Source of the DNA: Amycolatopsis vastitatis
GTDB taxonomy: Bacteria > Actinomycetota > Actinomycetes > Mycobacteriales > Pseudonocardiaceae
Reading direction: 5' to 3'
DNA length: 64,000 bases
Assembly (NCBI RefSeq): GCF_002234595.1
Contig: NZ_NMUL01000069.1
Location: forward strand, 19,970 to 83,969
The stretch's first letter is position 1. Each line of letters begins with the position of its first letter. The position numbers and the translations under genes were made by a program. Positions 32,494 through 39,344 of this stretch are shown piece by piece. The notes beneath the pieces are model-generated. The model was not told the origin of the DNA. It did no database searches and worked only from the letters and a program-made list of their open reading frames with translations.

Positions 32494-32766
32494 CTAGCCG
32501 TAGACGATGCGGCGCAGCTGCCGCTCGGAGAGGACGGGCGCGGCCACCAGCCGCCCGCGGAGCTCGGCGGCGATCAGCGGGAAGATCTCGGGGTTCTTCC
32601 GGCCCTGGGCCTGCAGCTCGGCGTGCCGGCGGCGCACGTAGTCCTCGGTGGGAGTCCGGTAGAAGGCCAGGACGTCGTCGACGACGCGGGCGGCGACCCC
32701 GGGCGGCAGCCCGGTGGACGCGGCCACGCGCTCGACGATGTCGGTGTCCTCCACGCCGGACATCAT
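32494..32766 (-). CDS. Small conserved hypothetical protein upstream of glmS
   Basis: A 90-residue, helical, charged protein (VERVAASTGLPPGVAARVVDDVLAFY, then YVRRRHAELQAQGRKNPEIFPLIAAELRGRLVA, ending RQLRRIVYG). I do not recognise a catalytic motif; the first ~35 residues resemble a compact helical domain. Start is ATG 32766 or 32763 behind AAGG. It is 12 bp from glmS and preceded by a 20-bp palindrome, so it may be part of how this operon is controlled; the function is unknown. Confidence 0.7.
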   Translation of the reverse strand: MMSGVEDTDIVERVAASTGLPPGVAARVVDDVLAFYRTPTEDYVRRRHAELQAQGRKNPEIFPLIAAELRGRLVAAPVLSERQLRRIVYG

Positions 32767-32793
32767 GCCTTGCGCGGGGCTCAAGCCCAAATT

Positions 32794-32813
32794 CTTGCCC
32801 GAAATCGGGCAAG
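32794..32813. promoter_or_regulatory. 20-bp palindrome upstream of the glmS operon
   Basis: Arms CTTGCCCGA (32794-32802) and TCGGGCAAG (32805-32813) around AA, located 28 bp before the small gene's start. No loop long enough for a terminator, so an operator for an unknown regulator is likelier. Confidence 0.55.
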
Positions 32814-32830
32814 TTCTCCCTCGTCGGACA

Positions 32831-33664
32831 CTACATCGCTGCCTCGAGCAACGGGAGCCGGACGCTGGCGTGCGGGATGATCCCCCGCTCGGCGAGCGCG
32901 GCTTTGGCGTTCGCCGCGCCCGTGCCGGTGCGCATGATCGAGTCCGTCAACGGGATCAGGTCGTCGTTGATCACCCGCGCCTTCTCGAGGTCACCGTCGC
33001 GGACGGCGCGGATGAGGTCCGCGGTGCGGTCGGCCGCGACGTTGCCCACCACGCTGACCAGGCCCTCGGCGCCGCACGCGAGGTACGGCAGGTTGAGTTC
33101 GTCGATGCCGCAGTAGTACGCCAGCGACGTCCGGGACATGACTGTCATCGCTTCGAACAGGTCGCCCTTGGCGTCCTTCACCGCCCGGATCCGCGGGTGG
33201 CCGGCCAGCTCGATCAGGGTGGACGGCGCCATCGCGACGCCGGTGCGCGCGGGGACGTCGTAGAGCATCACCGGCAGCTCGGTCGCGTCCGCCACGGCCA
33301 CGCAGTGCGCGATCACCCCGGCCTGCGTCGGCCGCGAGTAGTAGGGGCAGACGAGCAGCAGCGCGTCGGCGCCGGCCGCTTCGGCTTCGCGGGCGCGGCG
33401 GATGCTCGTGGCCGTGTCGTAGGTGCCCACGCCGGCGGTCACGCGTGCGCGGTTTCCGGCCCGGGCCGCCACGGCCCGGACGAGGCCGGCGGACTCGGCG
33501 TCGGAAAGGGTGGGGGACTCGCCGGTGGTCCCGCCCACGACGAGGCCGTCGCACCCGGTGGCCAGCAGGTGGTCCACGAGCCCGGCGAGGCCGGGTTCGC
33601 TGAGCCCGCCGCCGGGCCGCATCGGGGTCACCATCGCGACGAGGTTGGTGCCGAATTCGGTCAT
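32831..33664 (-). CDS. DapA-family lyase (4-hydroxy-tetrahydrodipicolinate synthase-like)
   Basis: A 277-residue (beta/alpha)8 aldolase-type enzyme. DapA residues are all present: Thr46-Thr47 in GGTTGESPTL, Tyr109 in CPYYSRPTQ, Tyr135 in MLYDVPART, Arg140, and Schiff-base Lys163 in AVKDAKGD. It would condense pyruvate with aspartate semialdehyde for lysine/DAP synthesis, but it is shorter than usual (about 290-300) and stands next to a LysR gene, so a paralogue acting on another aldehyde is possible. ATG 33664 has AGGGTCGG upstream. Confidence 0.85.
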   Translation of the reverse strand: MTEFGTNLVAMVTPMRPGGGLSEPGLAGLVDHLLATGCDGLVVGGTTGESPTLSDAESAGLVRAVAARAGNRARVTAGVGTYDTATSIRRAREAEAAGADALLLVCPYYSRPTQAGVIAHCVAVADATELPVMLYDVPARTGVAMAPSTLIELAGHPRIRAVKDAKGDLFEAMTVMSRTSLAYYCGIDELNLPYLACGAEGLVSVVGNVAADRTADLIRAVRDGDLEKARVINDDLIPLTDSIMRTGTGAANAKAALAERGIIPHASVRLPLLEAAM

Positions 33665-33736
33665 GGTCCGACCCTGCCCGGCGCGATTGCCGCGGTCCAG
33701 CGATGCTTTTTTGCCGATATTGCGTAGCATGGCTTC

Positions 33737-34627
33737 ATGATCGAGGTCGGTGCGCTGCGGGCGTTGCGGTCGGTGGCCGCGCTCGGGACGCTGGCGCGGG
33801 CGGCCGAAGAGCTCGGGTTCACGGCGTCCGCGGTGTCGCAGCAGATCAAGCGGCTGGAACGCCAGGTCGGGGTGCCGGTGCTCGCCCCGGCGGGCCGCGG
33901 GGTCGTGCTGACGCCGGCCGGGCAGGCGATCGTCGACTCGGCCGCCGAGGTGTTCCAGGCGCTGGAACGCTGCGCCGAAGCCGCCCAGTCGGTCTCGGAA
34001 GGCGCGCCGCGCGGCACGCTCCGGGTGGTGGCCTTCTCGACGGCGATTCGCGGCTTGCTCGCGCCTTTGGTACCCCGGCTGGCGGAGCAAGGCCCGGACT
34101 TGCGCGTCGAGATCACCGAGCAGGACCCCGGCGAGGCGTGGCACAGCGTCGGCGCGGGGGCGGCCGACCTCGCCCTCGTCCACGACGCCGACGGGCTGCT
34201 GCCCGCGCCGCTGCCGCCGTCACTGGTGCGGCGCCGGGTGCACACCGACATCGGGGATCTGGTCATGAGCCGCACCCACCCGCTCGCGCGGCTCGACGGG
34301 CCCCTCGGCGGCGGTGACCTCGCCGGTCACGCCTGGGTGACCAGCCCGCCGGGAACCGTGTGCCACCAATGGTTCCGGCGGCTGTTCGCCGACGAGCCGG
34401 ACGTGCGCCACCTGGTCGACGACTTCGCCACGCAGCTGGCGCTGGTCGCCGCCGGGGACGTGGTCGCGCTGATTCCGCGCCTCGCCCGGCCGCCGCTGGG
34501 GGACCTGGTCTCCCGGCCGTTGCGCCGGCCGCCGAAGCGGGAGGTCCACGCGGTGTGGCGGCGAAGCGCCGACACCAGTCCGGCGATCCGCGCGGTGCTG
34601 GCCGAGCTGGGAGCGTTCGGGACGTAA
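33737..34627 (+). CDS. LysR family transcriptional regulator
   Basis: A 296-residue regulator: HTH at 1-60 (ALRALRSVAALGTLARAAEELGFTASAVSQQIKRLERQVGVPVL) and a periplasmic-binding-like effector domain. ATG 33737 has no ribosome site; TAGCAT (33725-33730) ends 6 nt upstream, so it is probably leaderless. The 72-bp gap to the divergent dapA-like gene contains a dyad ATGCT (33703-33707)...AGCAT (33726-33730) that could be its site; the dapA-like gene is the likely target. Confidence 0.9.
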   Translation: MIEVGALRALRSVAALGTLARAAEELGFTASAVSQQIKRLERQVGVPVLAPAGRGVVLTPAGQAIVDSAAEVFQALERCAEAAQSVSEGAPRGTLRVVAFSTAIRGLLAPLVPRLAEQGPDLRVEITEQDPGEAWHSVGAGAADLALVHDADGLLPAPLPPSLVRRRVHTDIGDLVMSRTHPLARLDGPLGGGDLAGHAWVTSPPGTVCHQWFRRLFADEPDVRHLVDDFATQLALVAAGDVVALIPRLARPPLGDLVSRPLRRPPKREVHAVWRRSADTSPAIRAVLAELGAFGT

Positions 34628-34632
34628 GGCGG

Positions 34633-34656
34633 GCCTCGCAGTCACGTCTGCGAGGC
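34633..34656. terminator. Short bidirectional hairpin
   Basis: GCCTCGCAG (34633-34641) pairs perfectly with CTGCGAGGC (34648-34656) around TCACGT. The loop contains the stop codon of the minus-strand STAS gene, and it begins 6 nt after the LysR stop, so it can serve both convergent genes. Confidence 0.65.
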
Positions 34657-34989
34657 GATGGCCTCTTCGGCGCTGGGATAGGTGGGGAAGAAGTCCCCGA
34701 GGCCGATCAGGGCGAACGTCCGGCTCAGCCGGTCGGGCACAGCCGCCAGCGCGACGCCGGCTTCGGCCTCCTCGGCCAAGTTGCGGGCGGCGATGAGCGC
34801 CGAAATGCCGCTGGAGTCGCAGAACGTCACCCCGGCGAGGTCCACCACCAGCAGCTGTCCCCGCTCCAGGGTGAGGGCGCCGAACTCGGCGCGCAGCCGG
34901 GGTGCCGTCGCCACGTCGACCTCGCCGCTGACGGTGACGACCGGCCCGGCCCCGGTGGCGCGGGTGGTGGCGGAGAAGGGGGTGGTCAC
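34642..34989 (-). CDS. STAS-domain anti-sigma factor antagonist
   Basis: A 115-residue RsbV/SpoIIAA-like protein: TVSGEVDVATAPRLRAEF, then LLVVDLAGVTFCDSSGISALIAARNLAEE with the phosphorylatable serine (Ser59/60 of CDSSG). When dephosphorylated, such proteins capture an anti-sigma kinase. Start GTG 34989 overlaps the phosphatase stop (GTGA); it is the last gene of the RsbQ-phosphatase-STAS operon, and the phosphatase encoded beside it is its natural activator. Confidence 0.92.
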   Translation of the reverse strand: MTTPFSATTRATGAGPVVTVSGEVDVATAPRLRAEFGALTLERGQLLVVDLAGVTFCDSSGISALIAARNLAEEAEAGVALAAVPDRLSRTFALIGLGDFFPTYPSAEEAIASQT

Positions 34990-36224
34990 GGTCGATCGCC
35001 TCCGGGCAGCGGGATGCTCAACGCCAGCAGCGCGGTGTCGTCCTCGACGCCGTCGCCGAAGCCGGCGAGCAGGCCGGTCACCGCCGTGATCACCGACTGC
35101 GCGGTGGCCGGTGCCAAGCCGGTCAGGTCCGCCCGCAGCCGCTCTTCGCTGTAGCGGGTGCGGCCGTGGGTGCGGGCTTCGGTCAGCCCGTCGGTGTAGA
35201 GCAGCAAGGCGTCGCCCGGCCGCAGGACCACGTCGTCGGCGACGAACCGCGCGCCGGGCAGCGCGCCGACCAGCTGGCCGCCCGGGGCGGGCAGGAACGC
35301 GGACGTGCCGTCGGCGCGGATCAGCAGCGCCGGCGGGTGCCCGCCGGTCGCGAGGGTGACCCGGGCGCTGTCGCCCTCGGGCCGGATGTGCCCGTGGATC
35401 ACGGTGCAGTAGCGCGGATCGCTGCCGCGGTACTCGTGGTGGAGCACGGTGTTGAGGTGCGCCAGCACGGACGCCGGGTCCGCCTCGTACACCGCGGCCG
35501 CGCGCAGCGTGTAGCGCGCCAGCGACGTCACCACGGCCGCGGCGGCGCCCTTCCCGGACACGTCGCCGAGGAAGAACCCCCACGTGCCACCGGTCAGCGG
35601 GAACAGGTCGTAGAAGTCGCCGCCGACCTCGTCGGCCGACGCGGGGTGGTAGTACGCCGCGACCCGCATGCCGGGCACCTCGGGCAGGGCGGGCGGCAGC
35701 AGGGTCCGCTGCAGCGTCCGCGCCAGCCGCTGCACCCGGTCGCGCTCGCGTTCGGCTTCTTCCCGCGCCCGCAGCAGCTCCTGCTCGTAGGCGCGCCGGT
35801 CGCTCGCGTCGAAGATCGTGGTGCGGATCAGCTGCGCCTGGCCGTCGCTGCCGGTCTTGACCGTCGAGGTGACCAGCACCGGCAGCCGCGTCCCGTCCGC
35901 GGCCTTGAGTTCGAAGGCGACTCCGCCCAGCTCGCCCTGCATGCGCAGCAGCGGCGCGAAGTGCGTCTCGTGGTAGATCCGGCCGCCGACGGTCAGCAGG
36001 TCGGCGAACCGGCGGCGGCCGACGACCTCGTCGCGGGCGTAGCCGAGCCAGCCGAGCAGCGTCGCGTTGATCTTCGCGATCGTGCCGTCCAGCAACGTCG
36101 AGAGGTAGCCGCAGGGTGCGTGCTCGTAGAGGTCTTCCGCGCTGTCCTCCAGCAAAGCCGAGAACGCCGGTCCGGCGCCCTCCTGACCGTCCGGGCCGGG
36201 GTGGTCCCCGGCCTCGCACATCAT
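34986..36224 (-). CDS. PAS-PP2C (RsbP/SpoIIE-type) serine phosphatase
   Basis: A 412-residue signalling phosphatase: an N-terminal PAS domain ~25-140 (APCGYLSTLLDGTIAKINATLLGWLGYARDEVVGR), a coiled coil ~145-175 (RAYEQELLRAREEAERERDRVQRLARTLQ), and a PP2C/SpoIIE domain with metal-site aspartates in DEVGGDFYDLF, GDVSGKG, LLLYTDGLTEAR and GVEDDTALL. ATG 36224 overlaps the hydrolase stop. The same pairing of an RsbQ hydrolase with a PAS-PP2C phosphatase controls the energy branch of the Bacillus sigma-B response; here it should dephosphorylate the STAS protein encoded next. Confidence 0.93.
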   Translation of the reverse strand: MMCEAGDHPGPDGQEGAGPAFSALLEDSAEDLYEHAPCGYLSTLLDGTIAKINATLLGWLGYARDEVVGRRRFADLLTVGGRIYHETHFAPLLRMQGELGGVAFELKAADGTRLPVLVTSTVKTGSDGQAQLIRTTIFDASDRRAYEQELLRAREEAERERDRVQRLARTLQRTLLPPALPEVPGMRVAAYYHPASADEVGGDFYDLFPLTGGTWGFFLGDVSGKGAAAAVVTSLARYTLRAAAVYEADPASVLAHLNTVLHHEYRGSDPRYCTVIHGHIRPEGDSARVTLATGGHPPALLIRADGTSAFLPAPGGQLVGALPGARFVADDVVLRPGDALLLYTDGLTEARTHGRTRYSEERLRADLTGLAPATAQSVITAVTGLLAGFGDGVEDDTALLALSIPLPGGDRP

Positions 36225-37021
36225 GGGCCGCTCACGAACGCCGTGATCGCGGCGGCCGTGGTCTCCGGCGCGCTGAGCTGCGGGCAGTGCCCGGTCGCGT
36301 CCAGCGTCACCAGCGTGCTGCCCGCGATCTGCTCGTGGGTGAACCGCCCGACCTCCCGCGGCGCGATGGCGTCGTTCAGGCACTCGATCACCAGCGTGGG
36401 GACGGTGACCTTGGCCAGATCGGCGCGGTTGTCGGACAGGAACGTCGCCCTGGCGAAGACCCGCGCGATCGCCGGATCGGTGCGGCAGAAGCTGTTCGTC
36501 AGCTCCTCGCCCAGCTCCGGGCGGTCCGGGTTGCCCATGATCACCGGCGCCATCGTCGCCGACCAGCCCAGGTAGTTCGACTCCAGCGCTTCGAGCAGCT
36601 CGTCGATGTCGGCGCGGCTGAACCCGCCGCGGTAGCCGCCGTCGTCGAGGTAGCACGGCGACGGCGTGAGCAGCACCAGCTTCGCGAACCGGGCCGGCTC
36701 GAGGTTGGCCGCCAGCACCGCGATCATCGCGCTGACCGAGTGCCCCACCAGCACGACGTCCCGCAGGTCCAGCTCGCGGCAGATGGCCAGGACGTCGTCG
36801 GCGTAGCCGTCGAGGCTGCCGTAGCGCTCGGCGCTCCAGGCCGACAGGTCCGAGCGCCCGGCGCCGGTGTGGTCGAACAGCACCACCCGGTACCGCCGCG
36901 CCAGCTCGGGGACGACGAGGCGCCACAGGTTCTGGTCACAGCCGAACCCGTGCGCCAGCAGGACCACCGGCCCGTCTTCGCGCCCGGTGACGACCACGTT
37001 GTTCCTGTCGCGCATGCTCAC
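36221..37021 (-). CDS. RsbQ-like alpha/beta hydrolase
   Basis: A 266-residue alpha/beta hydrolase very like Bacillus RsbQ and plant D14/KAI2: VVLLAHGFGCDQNLWRLVVPEL, FDHTGAGRSD, nucleophile GHSVSAMI (Ser95), Asp in IECLNDAIAP and His in DATGHCPQLSAP. I chose GTG 37021 because AGGA lies 7 nt upstream; GTG 37027 and ATG 37015 are alternatives. In B. subtilis RsbQ produces or binds the signal that activates the PAS domain of RsbP; the overlap with the PAS-PP2C gene strongly implies the same partnership. Confidence 0.9.
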   Translation of the reverse strand: MSMRDRNNVVVTGREDGPVVLLAHGFGCDQNLWRLVVPELARRYRVVLFDHTGAGRSDLSAWSAERYGSLDGYADDVLAICRELDLRDVVLVGHSVSAMIAVLAANLEPARFAKLVLLTPSPCYLDDGGYRGGFSRADIDELLEALESNYLGWSATMAPVIMGNPDRPELGEELTNSFCRTDPAIARVFARATFLSDNRADLAKVTVPTLVIECLNDAIAPREVGRFTHEQIAGSTLVTLDATGHCPQLSAPETTAAAITAFVSGP

Positions 37022-37069
37022 CGCCACATCCTGCCACCCGCCCGCGCCGCGCGTGCGCTGAGCGGATTT

Positions 37070-37759
37070 TCAGCGACGGCCTGCTCGACGGCGCTGGGCG
37101 AACCCGTCGAGCAGGCAGTCGAGGCCCAGCTCGAACCGGGAGTCCGCGGTGAGGTCCGGCATGTCGTGGAGCCAGGGCGCGAGCGAGTCGTCGGCCATCT
37201 CGCCCGCGTACGACGGCAGGTCCGCGGTCGAGCCGATGCCGAACCGGCCGAGCAGCTCGAGCTCCCGGCTGACGCTCATCGCCGTGCCGGTGACGTAGTT
37301 GTCCAGCAGCGAGGCGTAGGCGACGGCGGGCGTGAGGCCCGCGCCGTCGAGCACGGTCATCAGGAACGCGGCCCGCCGCATGGTGCGGGGGCCGAACGGC
37401 GGGCGGCTGTCCACCAGCTCGGCGTACCAGCCGTGCCTGCCGATCATCGCCCAGAGGCTCGTCGCGAGCCCGCGCAGGTCGCCGCGCCAGTCGCCGCTCG
37501 GCGCGGACGGCACGGCGACCTCGGCCGACACCTCGTCCAGCATGAGGTCGACCAGGCCGTCCTTGTTGAGCACGTAGCGGTACAGCGACATCGGCGTCGA
37601 CACGCCGAGCGCGTCGGCCACGGCGCGCATCGTCAGGGCGGCGACCCCGCCGGCGTCGGCGACCTCGATCGCGGTGCGCACGACCGCCGCGCGGGTGAGC
37701 GCGTTCTTCCGGCCCGGCGGCTCCGGGTGGTGCCAGATCAGCGGTTCCGGGGGTGGCAT
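37070..37759 (-). CDS. TetR family regulator with TetR_C-type ligand domain
   Basis: A 229-residue repressor: N-terminal tail PPPEPLIWHHPEPPG, HTH (LTRAAVVRTAIEVADAGGVAALTMRAVADALGVSTPMSLYRYVLNKDGLVDLML) and a C-terminal TetR_C-like bundle. This class often governs drug efflux or modification. It is divergent from the TIM-barrel gene at 37814, with two tandem palindromes between them that it probably binds. Confidence 0.9.
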   Translation of the reverse strand: MPPPEPLIWHHPEPPGRKNALTRAAVVRTAIEVADAGGVAALTMRAVADALGVSTPMSLYRYVLNKDGLVDLMLDEVSAEVAVPSAPSGDWRGDLRGLATSLWAMIGRHGWYAELVDSRPPFGPRTMRRAAFLMTVLDGAGLTPAVAYASLLDNYVTGTAMSVSRELELLGRFGIGSTADLPSYAGEMADDSLAPWLHDMPDLTADSRFELGLDCLLDGFAQRRRAGRR

Positions 37760-37767
37760 GCGCGGAG

Positions 37768-37799
37768 TGTACAACGTACAGTCGCGTGTACCACGTACA
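37768..37799. promoter_or_regulatory. Two tandem TetR operators
   Basis: TGTACAACGTACA (37768-37780) and TGTACCACGTACA (37787-37799) share perfect TGTAC/GTACA arms, 19 bp centre to centre. They fill the space between the divergent TetR and TIM-barrel genes. Confidence 0.8.
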
Positions 37800-37813
37800 T
37801 TCCGGAGGGGCGG

Positions 37814-38815
37814 ATGGAACTCAGGGGCATCAACTACGACACGGGTTTCGGGGGCGCGGTCGGCGACCGGTCGCGCGTCGGCTTCGAGCCCGCGGTGGTG
37901 CGGCGGGAGCTGGAGATCATCGCGCGGGACCTGCACTGCGACACGGTCCGGATCAGCGGGGACGACCCGGACCGCCTCGCGCTGGCCGCGCACGCCGCGA
38001 TCGACGCCGGGCTGCGCGTGTGGTTCGCGCCCTTCCCGATGGACCTGACGCCGCCGCGGCTGCGCCCCTACCTCGCGGACTGCGCCCGCCGGGCGGAGGA
38101 GATCCGGACGCGGGACCCGGAGACCGTGCTCGTGCTCGGCTGCGAGATGTCGTTGTTCTGCACCGGGTTCATGCCCGGCGCGTACCTGATGGAACGCTTG
38201 CGGAGCGCGGGGAACCTCGAAGCGTGGGCCACGTTCTCGCCCGAGTGGGACTTCGCCGAGGTGCTGCGCGACATCGCCGCGGACGCGCGGGAGCACTTCG
38301 GCGGCAAGATCACTTACGCCGCCGGGGACTGGGAAGACGTCGACTGGTCGGGGTTCGACTTCGCCGCCGTCGACCTGTACCGCTCGGCCGGCAACGCCGG
38401 CGACTTCGCCGAGCGCGTGCGCACCCACCGGAGCCACGGCAAGCCGCTGGTCGTCACGGAGTTCGGCTGCTGCACCCACCGGGGCGCGGCCGACGCCGGC
38501 GGCACGGGCTGGACGATCGTCGACTTCGAGTCCGAACCCCGCGTGCTGAACGGCGACTACGTCCGCGACGAGGCCGGGCAGGCGGCGTACTTCACCGAGC
38601 TGATGGACGTCTTCGAGGGAGAAGGCGTGCACGGCGCGTTCTGGTTCACCTTCGCCGGCTACGAGTACCCGTTCGACCCCGGGCCGCGGCGGGACCTCGA
38701 TCTGGCCAGTTACGGCGCGGTCAAGGTGCTCCGCGGCCCGGGCACCGCGTATCCCGGCCTGGCGTGGGAGCCGAAGGAGGTCTTCCACACGATCGCGGCC
38801 CGGTTCGGCCGGTGA
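37814..38815 (+). CDS. TIM-barrel glycosidase-like protein (homologues often labelled abortive infection)
   Basis: A 333-residue cytoplasmic protein without a signal peptide. It looks like a clan GH-A barrel: MELRGINYDTGFGG, HCDTVRISGDDPDRL, Glu111 in VLGCEMSLFCTG, VDLYRSAG, Glu216 in PLVVTEFGCC, GAFWFTFAGYEYPF. Two glutamates at beta-4 and beta-7 positions fit a retaining glycosidase. I recall relatives in actinomycetes annotated as abortive phage infection proteins, without a mechanism I can name. ATG 37814 has GGAGGGG upstream. TetR-controlled. Its stop abuts the opposite stop of the next gene (TGATCA). Confidence 0.65.
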   Translation: MELRGINYDTGFGGAVGDRSRVGFEPAVVRRELEIIARDLHCDTVRISGDDPDRLALAAHAAIDAGLRVWFAPFPMDLTPPRLRPYLADCARRAEEIRTRDPETVLVLGCEMSLFCTGFMPGAYLMERLRSAGNLEAWATFSPEWDFAEVLRDIAADAREHFGGKITYAAGDWEDVDWSGFDFAAVDLYRSAGNAGDFAERVRTHRSHGKPLVVTEFGCCTHRGAADAGGTGWTIVDFESEPRVLNGDYVRDEAGQAAYFTELMDVFEGEGVHGAFWFTFAGYEYPFDPGPRRDLDLASYGAVKVLRGPGTAYPGLAWEPKEVFHTIAARFGR

Positions 38816-39184
38816 TCAGCCGGCGAGCGCGTCGTCCCGCGTGGTCTTCACGGCCAGCGCTTCGTGCAGGCCCGTCAGCTGCAGGGTGCGGTTGACGACG
38901 CCGTGCTCGGGGGCGACGACGCGGACCCGCGTGTGGTCGCCGGCCACGCGGCGGGCCTCGAGCAGGACCGTGATGCCGATGGAGGCGAGGAAGGAGACCT
39001 CGGTCAGGTCGACCACCAGCAGGGCTGGGGCGTCGGCCAGGGCCGTGGTGATCGCTTCGCTCAGCACGGGGGCGCTCAGCAGGTCGACCTCGCCGGCCGC
39101 CGCCAGCACCACGGCGCCGTCGGAGTGGTCCGGGGTCACGCGCAGGAGATCTTGGGGCTGCAGCCGGTTGCCGTCAGCGATCAC
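38816..39184 (-). CDS. STAS-domain anti-sigma factor antagonist (second copy)
   Basis: A 122-residue STAS protein: GAVVLAAAGEVDLLSAPVLSEAITTAL, LLVVDLTEVSFLASIGITVLLEARR. The usual DSSG is replaced by ASIG, keeping one serine as possible phosphosite. GTG 39184 has GGGG 5 nt upstream; GTG 39190 in frame is an alternative. It is a lone gene and not in the RsbQ operon, so it may receive input from another kinase/phosphatase. Confidence 0.85.
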   Translation of the reverse strand: MIADGNRLQPQDLLRVTPDHSDGAVVLAAAGEVDLLSAPVLSEAITTALADAPALLVVDLTEVSFLASIGITVLLEARRVAGDHTRVRVVAPEHGVVNRTLQLTGLHEALAVKTTRDDALAG

Positions 39185-39344
39185 GATCACCCCAGGCTTG
39201 CTTCGACGACCGCGCTGCCATGTCGGATTCCCTTCTCCGCCGGTCCTGACCGCGGTCCCGGCTCCGGTGGCCGGACCGCTCCGGAATCGGTGGTACCCCG
39301 GCTCGTCGAAGACCAAACATGCGGAAACGACCCGAACGGTGGGC

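Noticed and set aside
29297..32812. 1171-codon frame antisense/out of frame across glmS and the P450 operon
   Set aside because: Composition is arginine- and proline-rich nonsense; genuine glmS, ferredoxin and reductase frames explain the DNA.
37814..38815. Phage defence gene on the basis of homologue naming
   Set aside because: Nothing in the sequence or neighbourhood indicates a defence island; kept only as a TIM-barrel glycosidase-like protein.
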